Positions 18,278 to 28,182 of a DNA stretch of 48,570 bases are shown piece after piece. Source of the stretch: an uncultured Vibrio sp. (GTDB lineage: Bacteria > Pseudomonadota > Gammaproteobacteria > Enterobacterales > Vibrionaceae). The translations under genes and the position numbers were made by a program. A model generated the notes under the pieces. That model had not been told where the DNA came from and made no database searches. It worked only from the letters and a program-made list of their open reading frames with translations. Within the stretch, counting starts at the first letter, position 1. Every line of letters begins with the position of its first letter. Where the stretch lies: assembly GCF_947488985.1 (NCBI RefSeq), contig NZ_CANLBV010000025.1:1-48570 (forward strand), in the 5' to 3' direction.

Positions 18278-18610
18278 TTATTGTGGAATTTCGTCGCCTT
18301 GCGCCGGAACTTCACTCACTGCACCATCAGCTTGCTGAATTACCTGACCTTGGGTCGGGTCAATCCATTGTGACTCAGTCTTATGTGTAGACATATTACC
18401 AAGCACTAAGCTAAGGATAAAAAATGTAGTTGCAAAAACTGCAGTCATTCGGGTAAGGAAATTTCCTGAGCCACCAGCACCAAACACAGTGTTTGAAGCG
18501 CCAGCACCGAAAGAGGCTCCCATATCTGCGCCTTTACCTTGTTGAATCAACACTAGGCCAATTACACCAAGCGCTGCCAACAGGTAAATCACAAGTAGAA
18601 CTGTAAACAT
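18278..18610 (-). CDS. secG: SecG, translocase subunit
   Basis: A 110-residue membrane protein of the SecYEG channel. From the ATG at 18610 (after an AGGTGG ribosome binding site) it begins [20 protein letters not shown], the first membrane segment. The Gly/Ala-rich loop [13 protein letters not shown] and a second hydrophobic segment follow. The frame extends 14 codons upstream, but that part has no ribosome binding site and is not conserved. The length equals E. coli SecG. It lies between glmM and the tRNA genes. Confidence 0.96.
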   Translation of the reverse strand: MFTVLLVIYLLAALGVIGLVLIQQGKGADMGASFGAGASNTVFGAGGSGNFLTRMTAVFATTFFILSLVLGNMSTHKTESQWIDPTQGQVIQQADGAVSEVPAQGDEIPQ

Positions 18611-18785
18611 TTTTCCACCTATGTTCCTAATTGTTGAGCCAGCGCCGTTCAAAAAACACTTTTTAGAACAAGGCTAGCGACCTCCTAACTGAAGGCCGAG
18701 CAATACTAGCGAATGCAGCGATGGCTGACAAGGGGAATTTACTAAAAAATAAGCCTTTACCAAGCGAACGGTCAAAAAAAGGCCA

Positions 18786-18816
18786 AAAGCGACATAAAAC
18801 TTATTTATGTCGCTTT
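18786..18816 (-). terminator. terminator of the ftsH-folP-glmM unit
   Basis: AAAGCGACATAA (18786-18797) pairs with TTATGTCGCTTT (18805-18816), a 12-bp stem with a 7-base loop. It sits 88-118 bases after the glmM stop, before secG. Confidence 0.75.
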
Positions 18817-18903
18817 ATTCACTATGTCAGTCAGCGATTTTTATGCCACTCAACGATTTTTCACAGCAAGCATCCTTCACTGCACCTGAGATAAAAAACT
18901 CAA

Positions 18904-20244
18904 TTAGCAACTTGCTTTCACTGCATCTGCAATTTTAAGCGCTGACGCTTGAACAAGTTCCGCATCTTCGCCTTCAACCATCACACGCAGCAGTGGCTCA
19001 GTACCAGACTTACGCAACAGTACACGCCCCTTTTCACCAAGCTCTGCTTCTACTTCGACAACCGCTGTTTTTACTGCATCTGCTTCCAACGGGTTTGAAT
19101 CTCCGCTGAAACGGACGTTTTCTAGAACTTGAGGGTATAGCGTCATGCCTTGAGAAAGTTCGTTCAGTGTCATTTGGCTATCGACAACCGAAGCCAATAC
19201 TTGTAGCGCAGCGACGATAGCATCACCTGTCGTCACTTTATCTAATAGGATAACGTGACCCGAGTTTTCAGCGCCGATTTTCCAGCCTTTCGCCAGAAGT
19301 TGCTCCATGACATAGCGGTCACCGACAGCAGCACGCACAAATGGAATACCTAACTGCTTAAGGCCGTTTTCCATACCAAGGTTGGTCATAAGTGTACCAA
19401 CAACGCCGCCTTTCAACTCACCACGACGCAGTGCGTCGCGAGCAATAATGTAAGCGATTTGGTCGCCGTCAACCTTATTGCCAAGTTCATCGACCATGAT
19501 GATACGATCACCGTCACCATCAAAGCCAAGGCCTAATGCCGCTTTTTCTTCAACAACCTTTGCCTGCAGAGCGCGTACGTCTGTCGCGCCTACTTCGTGG
19601 TTGATATTAGTACCGTTAGGCTCAACACCAATCGCAACAACTTCAGCACCCAATTCTTTAAATACCGCAGGCGCAATGTGGTAAGTTGCGCCATGCGCGC
19701 AATCAACCACAATCTTCATCCCTGCAAGGGTCATCTGATTTGGGAACGTACTCTTACAAAACTCGATGTAACGCCCAGCCGCATCGGTTAAACGTGCCGC
19801 TTTCCCTAGTTCCGATGAATCGACACATTCGATATCTTTATCCAGTTCCGCTTCGATCGCCAGTTCAATATCGTCTGGCAGTTTCGTTCCCTCTGAAGAG
19901 AAGAATTTGATACCGTTATCGTAGTATGGGTTATGCGATGCAGAGATAACAATTCCTGCTTCAGCGCGGAAAGTTTGTGTTAGATACGCCACTGCAGGTG
20001 TTGGCATAGGGCCGGTAAATGTTGCTTGAAGACCCGCAGCTGCAAGGCCTGCTTCTAATGCTGACTCAAGCATGTAACCAGAGATACGAGTATCTTTACC
20101 AATAATGACTTTCTTTGTGCCCTGTTTTGCAAGCACTCGACCTGCTGCCCAGCCTAATTTAAGAACAAAATCAGGAGTAATTGGGTACTGACCCACTTTG
20201 CCACGTACACCATCTGTGCCGAAATAACGCCTTTTATCAGACAT
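18904..20244 (-). CDS. glmM: phosphoglucosamine mutase GlmM
   Basis: A 446-residue enzyme converting glucosamine-6-phosphate to glucosamine-1-phosphate for UDP-GlcNAc and thus peptidoglycan and LPS. The phosphoserine loop [15 protein letters not shown] carries the catalytic Ser103, the metal site is DGDGDR, and the C-terminal phosphate-binding loop is [12 protein letters not shown]. It follows folP by 20 bases in the ftsH-folP-glmM order common to gammaproteobacteria. Confidence 0.98.
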   Translation of the reverse strand: MSDKRRYFGTDGVRGKVGQYPITPDFVLKLGWAAGRVLAKQGTKKVIIGKDTRISGYMLESALEAGLAAAGLQATFTGPMPTPAVAYLTQTFRAEAGIVISASHNPYYDNGIKFFSSEGTKLPDDIELAIEAELDKDIECVDSSELGKAARLTDAAGRYIEFCKSTFPNQMTLAGMKIVVDCAHGATYHIAPAVFKELGAEVVAIGVEPNGTNINHEVGATDVRALQAKVVEEKAALGLGFDGDGDRIIMVDELGNKVDGDQIAYIIARDALRRGELKGGVVGTLMTNLGMENGLKQLGIPFVRAAVGDRYVMEQLLAKGWKIGAENSGHVILLDKVTTGDAIVAALQVLASVVDSQMTLNELSQGMTLYPQVLENVRFSGDSNPLEADAVKTAVVEVEAELGEKGRVLLRKSGTEPLLRVMVEGEDAELVQASALKIADAVKASC

Positions 20245-20264
20245 ATTGATTTCCTTAATTATGA

Positions 20265-21095
20265 TTAGTGATTGTTGTTCATCACTTCGATTATCTTCAT
20301 CGCTTCCAATGTATCTTCAACATCGTGAACGCGAATAATTTGTGCACCTTTCATTGCCGCGATCGTCGCGCACGTCACACTAGCGACCATGCAATCAGCA
20401 GGGCGTTTGTCTAACAGCTTAAAGATCATCGATTTTCTCGACATCCCCGCTAAAACTGGCAAGCCAAGCGCATGAAACTTTTCAAGATGCGCTAAAAGGT
20501 GATAGTTATGTTCCATAGTTTTACCAAAACCAAAACCGGGGTCCAGAATCAGCTGCTCCTTTGAGATGCCGGCCGCCTCACAAGCTTCCACCCTTTCTTT
20601 TAAAAACGCTTCAACATCTGTTAGGACATCAGCGTAATTGGGGTTGGCTTGCATGGTTCTTGGCTGGCCTTTCATGTGCATCAGGCATACTGGGACATTG
20701 GCCGAAGCAGCAGCCTCTATGGCTCCGGGCTCTTGCAGTGCGCGCACATCATTAATCAGGTCAGCACCCGCTGCAACAGCCTGACGCATCACTTCCGCTT
20801 TACTTGTATCGATAGAGATCCAAACATCAAACTTAGTACGAATCGCTTCTATTGCAGGGATAACTCGCGCTAACTCTTCTTCTAAAGAGACATCGGGAGC
20901 ACCAGGACGGGTCGATTCACCACCAATATCAATAATACTCACACCAGCTTGAATCATCCGCTCAGCTTGCTGGATGGCACTGTTCAATGAATTGAACTTG
21001 CCTCCATCAGAGAAGGAGTCCGGCGTGACATTGAGAATACCCATCACATGTGGGCGGTCTAGAATAAGAGTTTTGCTATTTGCTTTTAATATCAT
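20265..21095 (-). CDS. folP: dihydropteroate synthase FolP
   Basis: A 276-residue cytosolic enzyme that joins p-aminobenzoate to the pterin in folate synthesis and is the target of sulfonamides. Signature 1 ([15 protein letters not shown], residues 20-34) and signature 2 ([12 protein letters not shown]) are intact, as are DPGFGFGKT and the sulfa-relevant segment [14 protein letters not shown]. It lies after ftsH with a terminator in the gap, so part of its expression may depend on read-through. No sign of an acquired sul-type gene. Confidence 0.97.
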   Translation of the reverse strand: MILKANSKTLILDRPHVMGILNVTPDSFSDGGKFNSLNSAIQQAERMIQAGVSIIDIGGESTRPGAPDVSLEEELARVIPAIEAIRTKFDVWISIDTSKAEVMRQAVAAGADLINDVRALQEPGAIEAAASANVPVCLMHMKGQPRTMQANPNYADVLTDVEAFLKERVEACEAAGISKEQLILDPGFGFGKTMEHNYHLLAHLEKFHALGLPVLAGMSRKSMIFKLLDKRPADCMVASVTCATIAAMKGAQIIRVHDVEDTLEAMKIIEVMNNNH

Positions 21096-21138
21096 GGAAA
21101 ACTGCTCTTAAAGAGTAAAACACCGTAGGCTAGAAACA

Positions 21139-21168
21139 GAAAAACCCTGAGCGCACTCAGGGTTTTAA
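21139..21168 (-). terminator. terminator between ftsH and folP
   Basis: AAAACCCTGAG (21141-21151) pairs with CTCAGGGTTTT (21156-21166) around a 4-base loop, flanked by A/T-runs on both sides. On the minus strand it lies 16 bases after the ftsH stop. Confidence 0.8.
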
Positions 21169-21183
21169 TTAATAACTTAGTGA

Positions 21184-23151
21184 TTAAGAGTCTTTGTTTT
21201 GAGCATCATCTGATTCAGATTTAACTTCTTCAACTTTTGGCTCTGCAGCTTTAGCTTCGGCTTGTTCTTCTGATTTCGCTTCAGGTTTAGCTTCTTCCTT
21301 CGCAGGTTCTGCTTTCGCCTGATCACCCCAACCAGCAGGCTCACGAATGTCGTCTTTACGTTCCATCAAGTCATCAATCTGACCAGCATCGATCGTTTCG
21401 AACTTCATTAGCGCATCTTTCATCGAGTGCATGATATCCATGTTATCTTCAAGAATCTGCTTCGCACGATCATAGTTGCGGTCAATTAGAATACGAATCT
21501 CTTCATCGATAAGCTTAGTGGTATCGTCAGAAACATGTTTCGCTTGGCTCATACCACGACCTAGGAAAACTTCGCCTTCTTCTTCAGCATAAAGAAGAGG
21601 ACCCAGCTTCTCAGAGAAACCCCACTGCGTGACCATCTTACGAGCAATGTCCGTTGCACGTTCGATATCGTTAGACGCTCCCGTCGAAACCTTGTCTTTA
21701 CCATAGATTAATTCTTCCGCAAGACGACCACCATACAAGCTAGAAATCATTGATTCTAGATGTTGGCGAGACATGCTTACACGGTCTTGCTCTGGTAGAT
21801 ACATAGTTACACCAAGCGCACGACCACGTGGAATGATTGACACTTTGTACACAGGATCGTGTTCAGGTACCAAACGACCAACAATGGCGTGACCTGCTTC
21901 GTGGTAAGCCGTTGACTCTTTCACTTCTTCAGACATCACCATTGAACGGCGCTCTGCACCCATCATGATTTTGTCTTTCGCAAGTTCAAACTCAACCATT
22001 GATACGTTGCGCTTGTTGCCACGAGCTGCAAACAGTGCCGCTTCGTTCACAAGGTTCGCAAGATCTGCACCAGAGAAACCTGGTGTACCACGAGCAATCA
22101 GAGAAGGTTCAACATCACCAGCTAGTGGCACTTTACGCATATGCACTTTAAGGATCTGTTCACGACCACGTACATCCGGCAGACCAACCACAACTTGACG
22201 GTCAAAACGACCAGGACGAAGCAGTGCTGGGTCGAGTACATCTGGACGGTTAGTTGCCGCGATAACGATAATACCTTCGTTACCTTCGAAACCATCCATC
22301 TCAACCAGCATTTGGTTCAGTGTTTGCTCACGCTCATCGTGACCACCACCAACACCGGCACCACGTTGGCGACCTACCGCATCGATTTCATCGATAAAGA
22401 TGATACAAGGGGCTGCTTTCTTCGCTTGTTCGAACATGTCACGCACACGAGATGCACCAACACCCACAAACATTTCAACGAAATCAGAACCAGAGATAGT
22501 AAAGAACGGTACTTTCGCTTCACCGGCAATCGCTTTTGCAAGCAATGTTTTACCCGTACCAGGAGGGCCAACCAACAGAATACCCGTCGGGATCTTACCA
22601 CCTAGCTTTTGGAAGCGGCTTGGATCACGAAGGTAATCTACAAGCTCTTTCACGTCTTCTTTTGCTTCGTCACAACCAGCAACATCCGCAAACATCGTTT
22701 TGATCTGTTCTTCGCTCATCATTCGAGCTTTACTCTTACCGAAAGACATCGCGCCTTTACCGCCGCCGCCACCGCCTTGCATTTGACGCATGAAGAAAAT
22801 CCATACACCAATCAGTAAGATCATTGGGAACCATGAGATGAAGATAGTACCTAGTAGGCTCTGCTCTTCAGGTGGTGTGCCCTGAACTTTTACGTTTTGA
22901 TTAATTAAGTCATCAAGTAGCTTTTGATCATAAACAGGCATGTAAGTTACATACTTAGAGCCACCACCACGACGTGTGAAAGTGATCTCACTGTTATTGA
23001 ATTGCGCGTCTTGAATCTGGCCTTGGCCAACTTCCTGTACAAACGTGGTGTAATCAACTGCTCTGCCATTATTGTCACCAGGGCCAAAGCTCTGGAATAC
23101 CGACATCAACACTACAGCGATAACAAGCCACAGAATTAAATTTTTTGCCAT
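21184..23151 (-). CDS. ftsH: FtsH, membrane-anchored ATP-dependent zinc metalloprotease
   Basis: From the ATG at 23151 the protein has 655 residues and starts [16 protein letters not shown], the first membrane segment; a second lies near 103-121. The AAA+ domain has Walker A GPPGTGKT at 195-202, Walker B IIFIDEID, and the SRH arginines (RPGRFDRQ). The zinc-protease motif HEAGH is at 417-421. The C-terminal tail is rich in Lys/Glu/Ala. FtsH degrades LpxC, unassembled membrane proteins and regulators. The frame reaches 22 codons further upstream, but without a family match. It lies just after rlmE as in E. coli. Confidence 0.98.
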   Translation of the reverse strand: MAKNLILWLVIAVVLMSVFQSFGPGDNNGRAVDYTTFVQEVGQGQIQDAQFNNSEITFTRRGGGSKYVTYMPVYDQKLLDDLINQNVKVQGTPPEEQSLLGTIFISWFPMILLIGVWIFFMRQMQGGGGGGKGAMSFGKSKARMMSEEQIKTMFADVAGCDEAKEDVKELVDYLRDPSRFQKLGGKIPTGILLVGPPGTGKTLLAKAIAGEAKVPFFTISGSDFVEMFVGVGASRVRDMFEQAKKAAPCIIFIDEIDAVGRQRGAGVGGGHDEREQTLNQMLVEMDGFEGNEGIIVIAATNRPDVLDPALLRPGRFDRQVVVGLPDVRGREQILKVHMRKVPLAGDVEPSLIARGTPGFSGADLANLVNEAALFAARGNKRNVSMVEFELAKDKIMMGAERRSMVMSEEVKESTAYHEAGHAIVGRLVPEHDPVYKVSIIPRGRALGVTMYLPEQDRVSMSRQHLESMISSLYGGRLAEELIYGKDKVSTGASNDIERATDIARKMVTQWGFSEKLGPLLYAEEEGEVFLGRGMSQAKHVSDDTTKLIDEEIRILIDRNYDRAKQILEDNMDIMHSMKDALMKFETIDAGQIDDLMERKDDIREPAGWGDQAKAEPAKEEAKPEAKSEEQAEAKAAEPKVEEVKSESDDAQNKDS

Positions 23152-23259
23152 GTCACTCAAGGTGTCAGCCTCTCGATAACTAATTGTAATTAAAGGTAGG
23201 GTACTACAGTTTGTCACCTGTAGCCATATTGTTAACTCTCACTTATTAAAAGAGAATCG

Positions 23260-23889
23260 TTAACCTTTGTAACCAGTGGCTACAATAAATACTTCACGCG
23301 AACGAGCTCGAGAAGAATCGGGTTTTCTGACTTTTACAGTTCTAAATATCTCTCGGACATCTTTAACGTATTGGTCAAACCCTTCGCCTTGGAATACTTT
23401 AACAACAAAACTACCATTGGTAGCTAGAACTTGTCGACACATATCCAATGCTAATTCAACTAAATACATAGCTCTCGGCTGATCCACGGAATTGTTGCCC
23501 GCGATATTAGGTGCCATATCTGACATCACCACATCAACCATGTTTGGTTGAATACGTTCTAATAACGCTTCGAGTACTGCATCTTCACGGAAATCGCCCT
23601 GTAAGAAGCTCACTCCAGCAACCGGATCCATTGGTAGTAAGTCACACGCAATGATTTGTCCGTTGTCTCCAACAATCTTAGCAGCATATTGAGACCAACC
23701 GCCAGGCGCTGCGCCCAAATCTACAATGGTCATCCCAGGAGACAGTAATTTATCTCTCGTTTGAATCTCTTCCATTTTGAAATAAGCACGTGAACGATAG
23801 CCTTTTTTTCGTGCTTCGTTTGCATACTTGTCGTCGAAGTGTTCCTTCAACCAACGGCCTGAACTGGCCGAGTGTTTCTGTTTGCTCAT
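23260..23889 (-). CDS. rlmE: 23S rRNA 2'-O-methyltransferase RlmE (RrmJ/FtsJ)
   Basis: A 209-residue heat-shock methyltransferase for U2552 of 23S rRNA. The SAM motif [13 protein letters not shown] is at 56-68. The catalytic tetrad is visible at Lys38, Asp124, Lys164 and Glu199, the same numbers as in E. coli. It is the first gene of the rlmE-ftsH unit and is divergent from yhbY across a 114-base gap, an arrangement conserved in enterics. Confidence 0.97.
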   Translation of the reverse strand: MSKQKHSASSGRWLKEHFDDKYANEARKKGYRSRAYFKMEEIQTRDKLLSPGMTIVDLGAAPGGWSQYAAKIVGDNGQIIACDLLPMDPVAGVSFLQGDFREDAVLEALLERIQPNMVDVVMSDMAPNIAGNNSVDQPRAMYLVELALDMCRQVLATNGSFVVKVFQGEGFDQYVKDVREIFRTVKVRKPDSSRARSREVFIVATGYKG

Positions 23890-24003
23890 TGGATACCTAA
23901 ATTGGAGGAAAGTACTAAATGCTGAATAAATTATAGTCTTCAGCTTTAGATGGCGTTAAAATAGGTTTTTTCAACCCTAATCATAAAGAAAACTGGCCGC
24001 GTA

Positions 24004-24300
24004 ATGAACCTAAGTACCAAACAAAAGCAGCATCTAAAGGGCCTAGCTCACAGTTTAAAACCTGTCGTGCTAATGGGCGCAAATGGACTTACTGAAGCTG
24101 TTCTAGCGGAAATCGAGTTAGCTCTAGACCACCACGAACTGATCAAGATTAAAGTTGCATCAGAAGATCGTGAGACTAAGCAGCTAATTATCGATGCAAT
24201 TGTACGTGAAACTAAAGCTGAGAAAGTACAGACTATTGGTAAAGTTCTAGTACTGTTCCGTCAGTCAGAAGCACGTAAAATCGAGATTCCACGTAAATAA
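24004..24300 (+). CDS. yhbY: YhbY, CRM-domain RNA-binding protein
   Basis: A 98-residue single-domain CRM protein that associates with pre-50S ribosomal particles in E. coli. The fold motifs LSTKQKQHLKGLAHSLKPV and the GxxG loop VLMGANGLTEAVL are visible, and a basic C-terminus ends the protein. It is divergent from rlmE and convergent with greA, from which it is separated by a bidirectional terminator. Confidence 0.95.
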   Translation: MNLSTKQKQHLKGLAHSLKPVVLMGANGLTEAVLAEIELALDHHELIKIKVASEDRETKQLIIDAIVRETKAEKVQTIGKVLVLFRQSEARKIEIPRK

Positions 24301-24372
24301 GTTAGCGTCATCAAAGCTAACGCCACCAAGAGAAAGCCAAAGCGCGTATCTTTTAGTGTAGCGTGAGAAACG

Positions 24373-24401
24373 AAAAAGGTCGCATTTAGCGACCTTTTTG
24401 C
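24373..24401. terminator. bidirectional terminator between yhbY and greA
   Basis: AAAAAGGTCGC pairs with GCGACCTTTTT (11 bp, 5-base loop), giving U-runs on both strands. A smaller GTTAGC/GCTAAC hairpin at 24301-24321 lies right after the yhbY stop. Confidence 0.85.
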
Positions 24402-24424
24402 TATCAGAAACAAAGAAAATTCAA

Positions 24425-24898
24425 TTAGATGTATTCTACTTTGTCGATTTCGAAGTCTTTGTCGCCACCTGGGGTAGAGATCATGACTTCGTCGCCTTCC
24501 ATTTTACCGATAAGACCACGAGCAATTGGCGATTTCACTGAAATGCGACCCGTTTTGATGTCTGCTTCGTCTTCTGAAACGATTTGGTAGCGAACCTCTT
24601 CATCTGTATCAACATCGATTAAAGTAACGGTCGTACCGAAGATAATCTTGCCCGTATTATCCATCTGAGTCACATCAATGATCTGAGCCAGTGATAGCTT
24701 GTATTCGATATCTCTAATTTGAGCTTCACAAATACCTTGCTCTTCACGAGCGGCGTGATACTCAGCATTCTCTTTCAAATCGCCGAGTTCACGAGCTTCA
24801 CCAATCGCAGCTGAGATAACAGGGCGTAGCTTAAGTAAGCGATCTAATTCGTCACGTAGCTGCTGTGCGCCACGTACTGTCATTGGAACCTTTTCCAT
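24425..24898 (-). CDS. greA: transcription elongation factor GreA
   Basis: A 157-residue factor that stimulates transcript cleavage by backtracked RNA polymerase. The N-terminal coiled coil holds the acidic tip ([17 protein letters not shown], about residues 43-59) and the C-terminal domain ends in [16 protein letters not shown]. The length is that of the family. An AGAGGTAG ribosome binding site precedes the ATG. The leader is about 125 bases long with three hairpins, one of them terminator-like, so expression may be attenuated as proposed for E. coli greA (GraL). Confidence 0.97.
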   Translation of the reverse strand: MEKVPMTVRGAQQLRDELDRLLKLRPVISAAIGEARELGDLKENAEYHAAREEQGICEAQIRDIEYKLSLAQIIDVTQMDNTGKIIFGTTVTLIDVDTDEEVRYQIVSEDEADIKTGRISVKSPIARGLIGKMEGDEVMISTPGGDKDFEIDKVEYI

Positions 24899-24965
24899 TT
24901 TCTACCTCTATGCCAAATCTTTCTTTGGCCTACATAAATCCCCCAACCTATATCAGTGGGGAATA

Positions 24966-25036
24966 GAAACAAAATGATTTAGCTTAGTGTAAACAAACTT
25001 GATAGCTAAATCATCTTTATTCCACCTGGTATTATA
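24966..25036 (-). promoter_or_regulatory. greA promoter and leader attenuator hairpin
   Basis: On the minus strand a perfect -10 TATAAT lies at 25036-25031 (the -35 is weak). About 10 bases after the predicted start, ATGATTTAGCT (25014-25004) pairs with AGCTAAATCAT (24984-24974), an 11-bp stem followed by TTTTG-TTTC. This would yield a leader RNA of about 60 nt. Two further hairpins (CCCC/GGGG at 24941-24961; GCCAAA/TTTGGC at 24912-24929) precede the greA ATG. Confidence 0.55.
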
Positions 25037-25196
25037 AAAGCTTTATCTAGGTCTAACTTACAAACATCATACAAATCAATACCAGCACCCTCATCAATAA
25101 GTCAGCCGCAGAATATCTAAACAAAACAAAAACAAACCAAAGAAACACAGATCACATTTTTATAAAATCAATTTTAAAACAGCGACTTGAGCATCA

Positions 25197-25211
25197 TAAA
25201 ATACAATAAAA
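25197..25211 (+). promoter_or_regulatory. ToxR-type box upstream of ompU
   Basis: TAAAA-TACAA-TAAAA matches the TNAAA-N5-TNAAA ToxR box described for V. cholerae ompU. A second, less exact tandem (TAAAA and TTAAA, spacing 6) lies at about 25163-25178. Occupancy by ToxR is inference. Confidence 0.5.
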
Positions 25212-25369
25212 CAGTGTTCATTATATTGTTGATATCATTTTACTAACTGAATACGGAACTTTAGAGGTAAAAAGTAACCCGTGAATTGTTCTAGCGACTT
25301 CCACACTCTTTTTGCTCTATGCATGATGATGAAGCTTGGTTAATGCAGGCAAGACACAAATACACAAAA

Positions 25370-25385
25370 AAGGGGCTAACCCCTT
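25370..25385. other. short hairpin in the ompU leader
   Basis: AAGGGG (25370-25375) pairs with CCCCTT (25380-25385) around CTAA, 38 bases before the ATG. It is preceded by an A-run, so on the minus strand it reads as an intrinsic terminator. It could stop antisense transcripts or act as a 5' structure in ompU mRNA. Confidence 0.45.
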
Positions 25386-25423
25386 GATTAATAAATTATG
25401 GACAGTAATTAGGAATCAATAAC

Positions 25424-26440
25424 ATGAATAACAAAACTCTGATCGCTCTAGCAGTGACATCAACACTATCAATGGGTGCGAACGCAGCTACCGTATACAG
25501 CGAAGATGGCACTGAGCTGAACGTTGGTGGCCGTGCGGAATTCCGAGGCGATTTCAACGGTACCGACAGCGGTGAAGAAATTGACGGTACAATGAGCAAC
25601 AAGAGCCGTTTCCGTCTAAACATTGGCGGTACTACGGAAATCACTGACACGCTAAGCGGTTTTGGTTTTTATGAAGCAGAGCAAAAAGTAGCAAACTCTA
25701 CTAATGCTGCCGATAAAACGGATAACTTCGAACAGCGTTACATGTTTGCAGGTCTTAAAGGCGACTTCGGTGCGGTTTCTTTTGGTCGTCAAGATACGGC
25801 TGCAGTACAAATCTCACAAATGTCTGACGTTACAACCTTTACGGGTACACAAAAAACCTTCATCAGCGCAGGCAATGAGCAAATCAACAACACCATCCTA
25901 TACACAGGTGAATTTGTAGATGGTCTAAACTTCAAAGCGAACTACGTTGCTGGCGAAGACAAAAACACGGACTCTTACGGCGTATCTGCAATTTACACCC
26001 TTCCTATGGGGCTAGGTTTCGGTCTAGGTTACTCTGCTGGTGATAATGGTGAAGATGAAGGTACTGGTAAAGCAACCATCGTAGGTATTAACTACGCACT
26101 CGATTCTCTATACCTAGCGGGTACTTACACTGCGGGTGAAACCGACAGTAAAAAAGATTCTGACTTCAACGGTGTGGAAATCGCGGCTAAATACGGCTTT
26201 GGTAACGGCTTTACGCTAATGGGCGCTTACCAAAAAGCAGAAATCGATCAAGATGGTCAGACTAAAGACAAGAGTGACTTCTTCGAAATCACTGGTGACT
26301 ACGCGTTCAACAAGAACATCAACGCTTACGTATCTTACCTATTCAACAACATTGATAAAGGTAACCTAGCACAAGACGGTGCTGCTGACTTCCGTGGCGA
26401 TGAAGATACTGTACGTCTTGGTCTAATGTACACGTTCTAA
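25424..26440 (+). CDS. ompU: OmpU-type outer-membrane porin
   Basis: A 338-residue trimeric-porin-family protein. The signal peptide is cleaved after ANA (MNNKTLIALAV...GANA), and the mature part begins ATVYSEDGTELNVGGRAEF, similar to vibrio OmpU. Amphipathic beta strands alternate with acidic loops, and it ends RLGLMYTF with the C-terminal Phe needed for BAM insertion. Its place between greA and dacB is that of V. cholerae ompU (VC0633). The ToxR-type box upstream fits. Loop sequences differ from V. cholerae, as usual for surface-exposed parts. Confidence 0.9.
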   Translation: MNNKTLIALAVTSTLSMGANAATVYSEDGTELNVGGRAEFRGDFNGTDSGEEIDGTMSNKSRFRLNIGGTTEITDTLSGFGFYEAEQKVANSTNAADKTDNFEQRYMFAGLKGDFGAVSFGRQDTAAVQISQMSDVTTFTGTQKTFISAGNEQINNTILYTGEFVDGLNFKANYVAGEDKNTDSYGVSAIYTLPMGLGFGLGYSAGDNGEDEGTGKATIVGINYALDSLYLAGTYTAGETDSKKDSDFNGVEIAAKYGFGNGFTLMGAYQKAEIDQDGQTKDKSDFFEITGDYAFNKNINAYVSYLFNNIDKGNLAQDGAADFRGDEDTVRLGLMYTF

Positions 26441-26477
26441 TGTGTTAACAGACTCTCTGTTTGTTATCTAATATTGC

Positions 26478-26506
26478 AAAGGTCTGGCGTTAGCTGGGCC
26501 TTTATT
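26478..26506 (+). terminator. terminator of ompU
   Basis: AAAGGTCTGGC pairs with GCTGGGCCTTT (with G-U pairs) around GTTA, followed by ATT. It lies 38 bases after the porin stop codon. Confidence 0.7.
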
Positions 26507-26598
26507 GCAATTGATACTCAATATTCCTCTCACCGCACTCCGCCTTTAAGTCTTTTCTAGAACAAACCCGATATCAAAATCGAGAACATGCGTGATTT

Positions 26599-26626
26599 TT
26601 GAACGCTACTGAGATAAGTTCATACT
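26599..26626 (+). promoter_or_regulatory. candidate promoter of dacB
   Basis: TTGAAC at 26599-26604 and CATACT at 26621-26626, spacing 16, lie 30 bases before the dacB ATG. The matches are 4/6 and 5/6. Confidence 0.4.
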
Positions 26627-26656
26627 AGTTGTGAAAAAAAACAGACTGGAACAAAC

Positions 26657-28075
26657 ATGTTCAGATTTTATGCAATAGTGCTCTCTCTCGTGCCTTGCTC
26701 GGTAGCTGCGTACTCCCCATTAGATAAGCTCCCTCAAGGCAATAGCACCAGTGTGGTGCTGCAATCACTCAATGGTAGCGTCAACAGCATAGACATCAAC
26801 AGTGATGATCTTTACCCTCCCGCGAGCACCCTAAAACTGATCACAGCCTTGGCTGCCAAATTAGAGCTAGGTGATAAATTTCATTACACAACCAGCATTG
26901 CCCATTCTGCTAATGATGCAGTTATCACTTTCAGTGGTGACCCGACTCTGCAACGAGAAGACCTAAATAACCTATTAGCGCAATACGCTAAATCGCAATC
27001 TACAACGATTAAGGGGAATCTGTATCTCGATAACACAGCCTTTACTGGATATCAGCGAGCGGTGGGCTGGCCTTGGGATATTTTAGGTGTCTGTTACAGC
27101 GCCCCTTCGAGCGCGATGACCTTAGACGGCAACTGCGCCCAAGCATCTATTTATACCAAACGGAACGGTAATACACGGGTCTACATTCCCGCTCACTACC
27201 CAATTGATGTCACAACCACGGCAGCTACGGTCACGCGTTCAGGGCAGAAGGCAACACAGTGCGACTTAGATCTCATTACTACCCCAGACAATACGTATCA
27301 ACTATCTGGTTGCTTGGTTGAACGCAAAAAGCCACTGCCACTCAAGTTCGCGATTCAAAACCCTGAGCTTTATACCTATCAAGTCGTTACATCGATTCTT
27401 AAAGAACTGAAAATCGAAGTAAAAGGTGATGTGATTATTGGTAAAAAAGCGAAAGCAGACAAAGCCACATTAGTCGCCCGCCACCATTCTGATAAGCTCC
27501 CCGTTTTGCTCGATACTATGCTGAAAAAATCAGACAACCTGATCGCAGACAACCTTACCAAAACACTGGGCGCGACATTCTATATCCAACCGGGCAGTTT
27601 CAATAACGGCATCGAAGCGATAAAACAGATCCTACTGACTAAGGCCAATATCGACCTTAGCCAAACCCAACTTGTCGATGGCTCAGGCCTATCAAGAAAC
27701 AATCGTATCACCTCACAAACCATGGTTCAGGTGCTTCGTTACATCTCGGATAATGACCAACAGCTAAAGCTCATTGATACCATGCCAACCTCGGGGACCG
27801 ATGGAACCCTTAAATACCGCCAAAGTATGCGAAAGGCACCGATCCAAGGCAATATCATAGCAAAGAGCGGTTCTCTATACGGCAGTTACAATATGGCGGG
27901 ATATGGCTTAGATGAGACGGGAAAACCAAACTCACTGTTTGTGCAGTTTGTCCGTGATTACTTCCCTGAAGAACAAGATCCAGACAAGCCAGTAGAAGCG
28001 CCAATCACCCAGTTTGAACGTACTTTCTACCAAGACGTGGTCGAATTCAGTCAGACACAAAACCAATCTAAGTAA
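26657..28075 (+). CDS. dacB: D-alanyl-D-alanine carboxypeptidase/endopeptidase (PBP4, DacB)
   Basis: A 472-residue periplasmic class C penicillin-binding protein (peptidase S13). The signal peptide ends near residue 18. The SxxK catalytic motif is PPASTLKLITAL (Ser57, Lys60), the SxN motif KKSDNLIADN, and the third motif AKSGSLYG. It trims pentapeptides or cuts D-Ala-mDAP cross-links in peptidoglycan. It follows ompU as in V. cholerae (VC0632), with its own candidate promoter. It ends at a hairpin shared with the convergent transporter gene. Confidence 0.95.
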   Translation: MFRFYAIVLSLVPCSVAAYSPLDKLPQGNSTSVVLQSLNGSVNSIDINSDDLYPPASTLKLITALAAKLELGDKFHYTTSIAHSANDAVITFSGDPTLQREDLNNLLAQYAKSQSTTIKGNLYLDNTAFTGYQRAVGWPWDILGVCYSAPSSAMTLDGNCAQASIYTKRNGNTRVYIPAHYPIDVTTTAATVTRSGQKATQCDLDLITTPDNTYQLSGCLVERKKPLPLKFAIQNPELYTYQVVTSILKELKIEVKGDVIIGKKAKADKATLVARHHSDKLPVLLDTMLKKSDNLIADNLTKTLGATFYIQPGSFNNGIEAIKQILLTKANIDLSQTQLVDGSGLSRNNRITSQTMVQVLRYISDNDQQLKLIDTMPTSGTDGTLKYRQSMRKAPIQGNIIAKSGSLYGSYNMAGYGLDETGKPNSLFVQFVRDYFPEEQDPDKPVEAPITQFERTFYQDVVEFSQTQNQSK

Positions 28076-28112
28076 TGTTTAGCTCTGTGTAAGCTTCTAC
28101 TTAAACAACAAA

Positions 28113-28150
28113 AGTGGCGCTAAAGGTCTTCAATCTTCAGCGCCATGTTT
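28113..28150. terminator. hairpin between dacB and the MgtE-type gene
   Basis: TGGCGCT (28115-28121) pairs with AGCGCCA (28139-28145) with a 17-base loop, followed by TGTTTATT; A-rich on the other side. It probably serves both convergent genes. Confidence 0.6.
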
Positions 28151-28182
28151 ATTGCTAAGCGGTTTTCCGAAACTTTATAGAT

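Larger units (their letters stand above)
25037..25423. other. AT-rich regulatory gap between greA and ompU
   Basis: No open frame is credible here. The stretch is AT-rich and holds a ToxR-type box at 25197-25211 and a short hairpin close to the ompU start. I could not assign the ompU -35/-10 with confidence. Confidence 0.5.
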
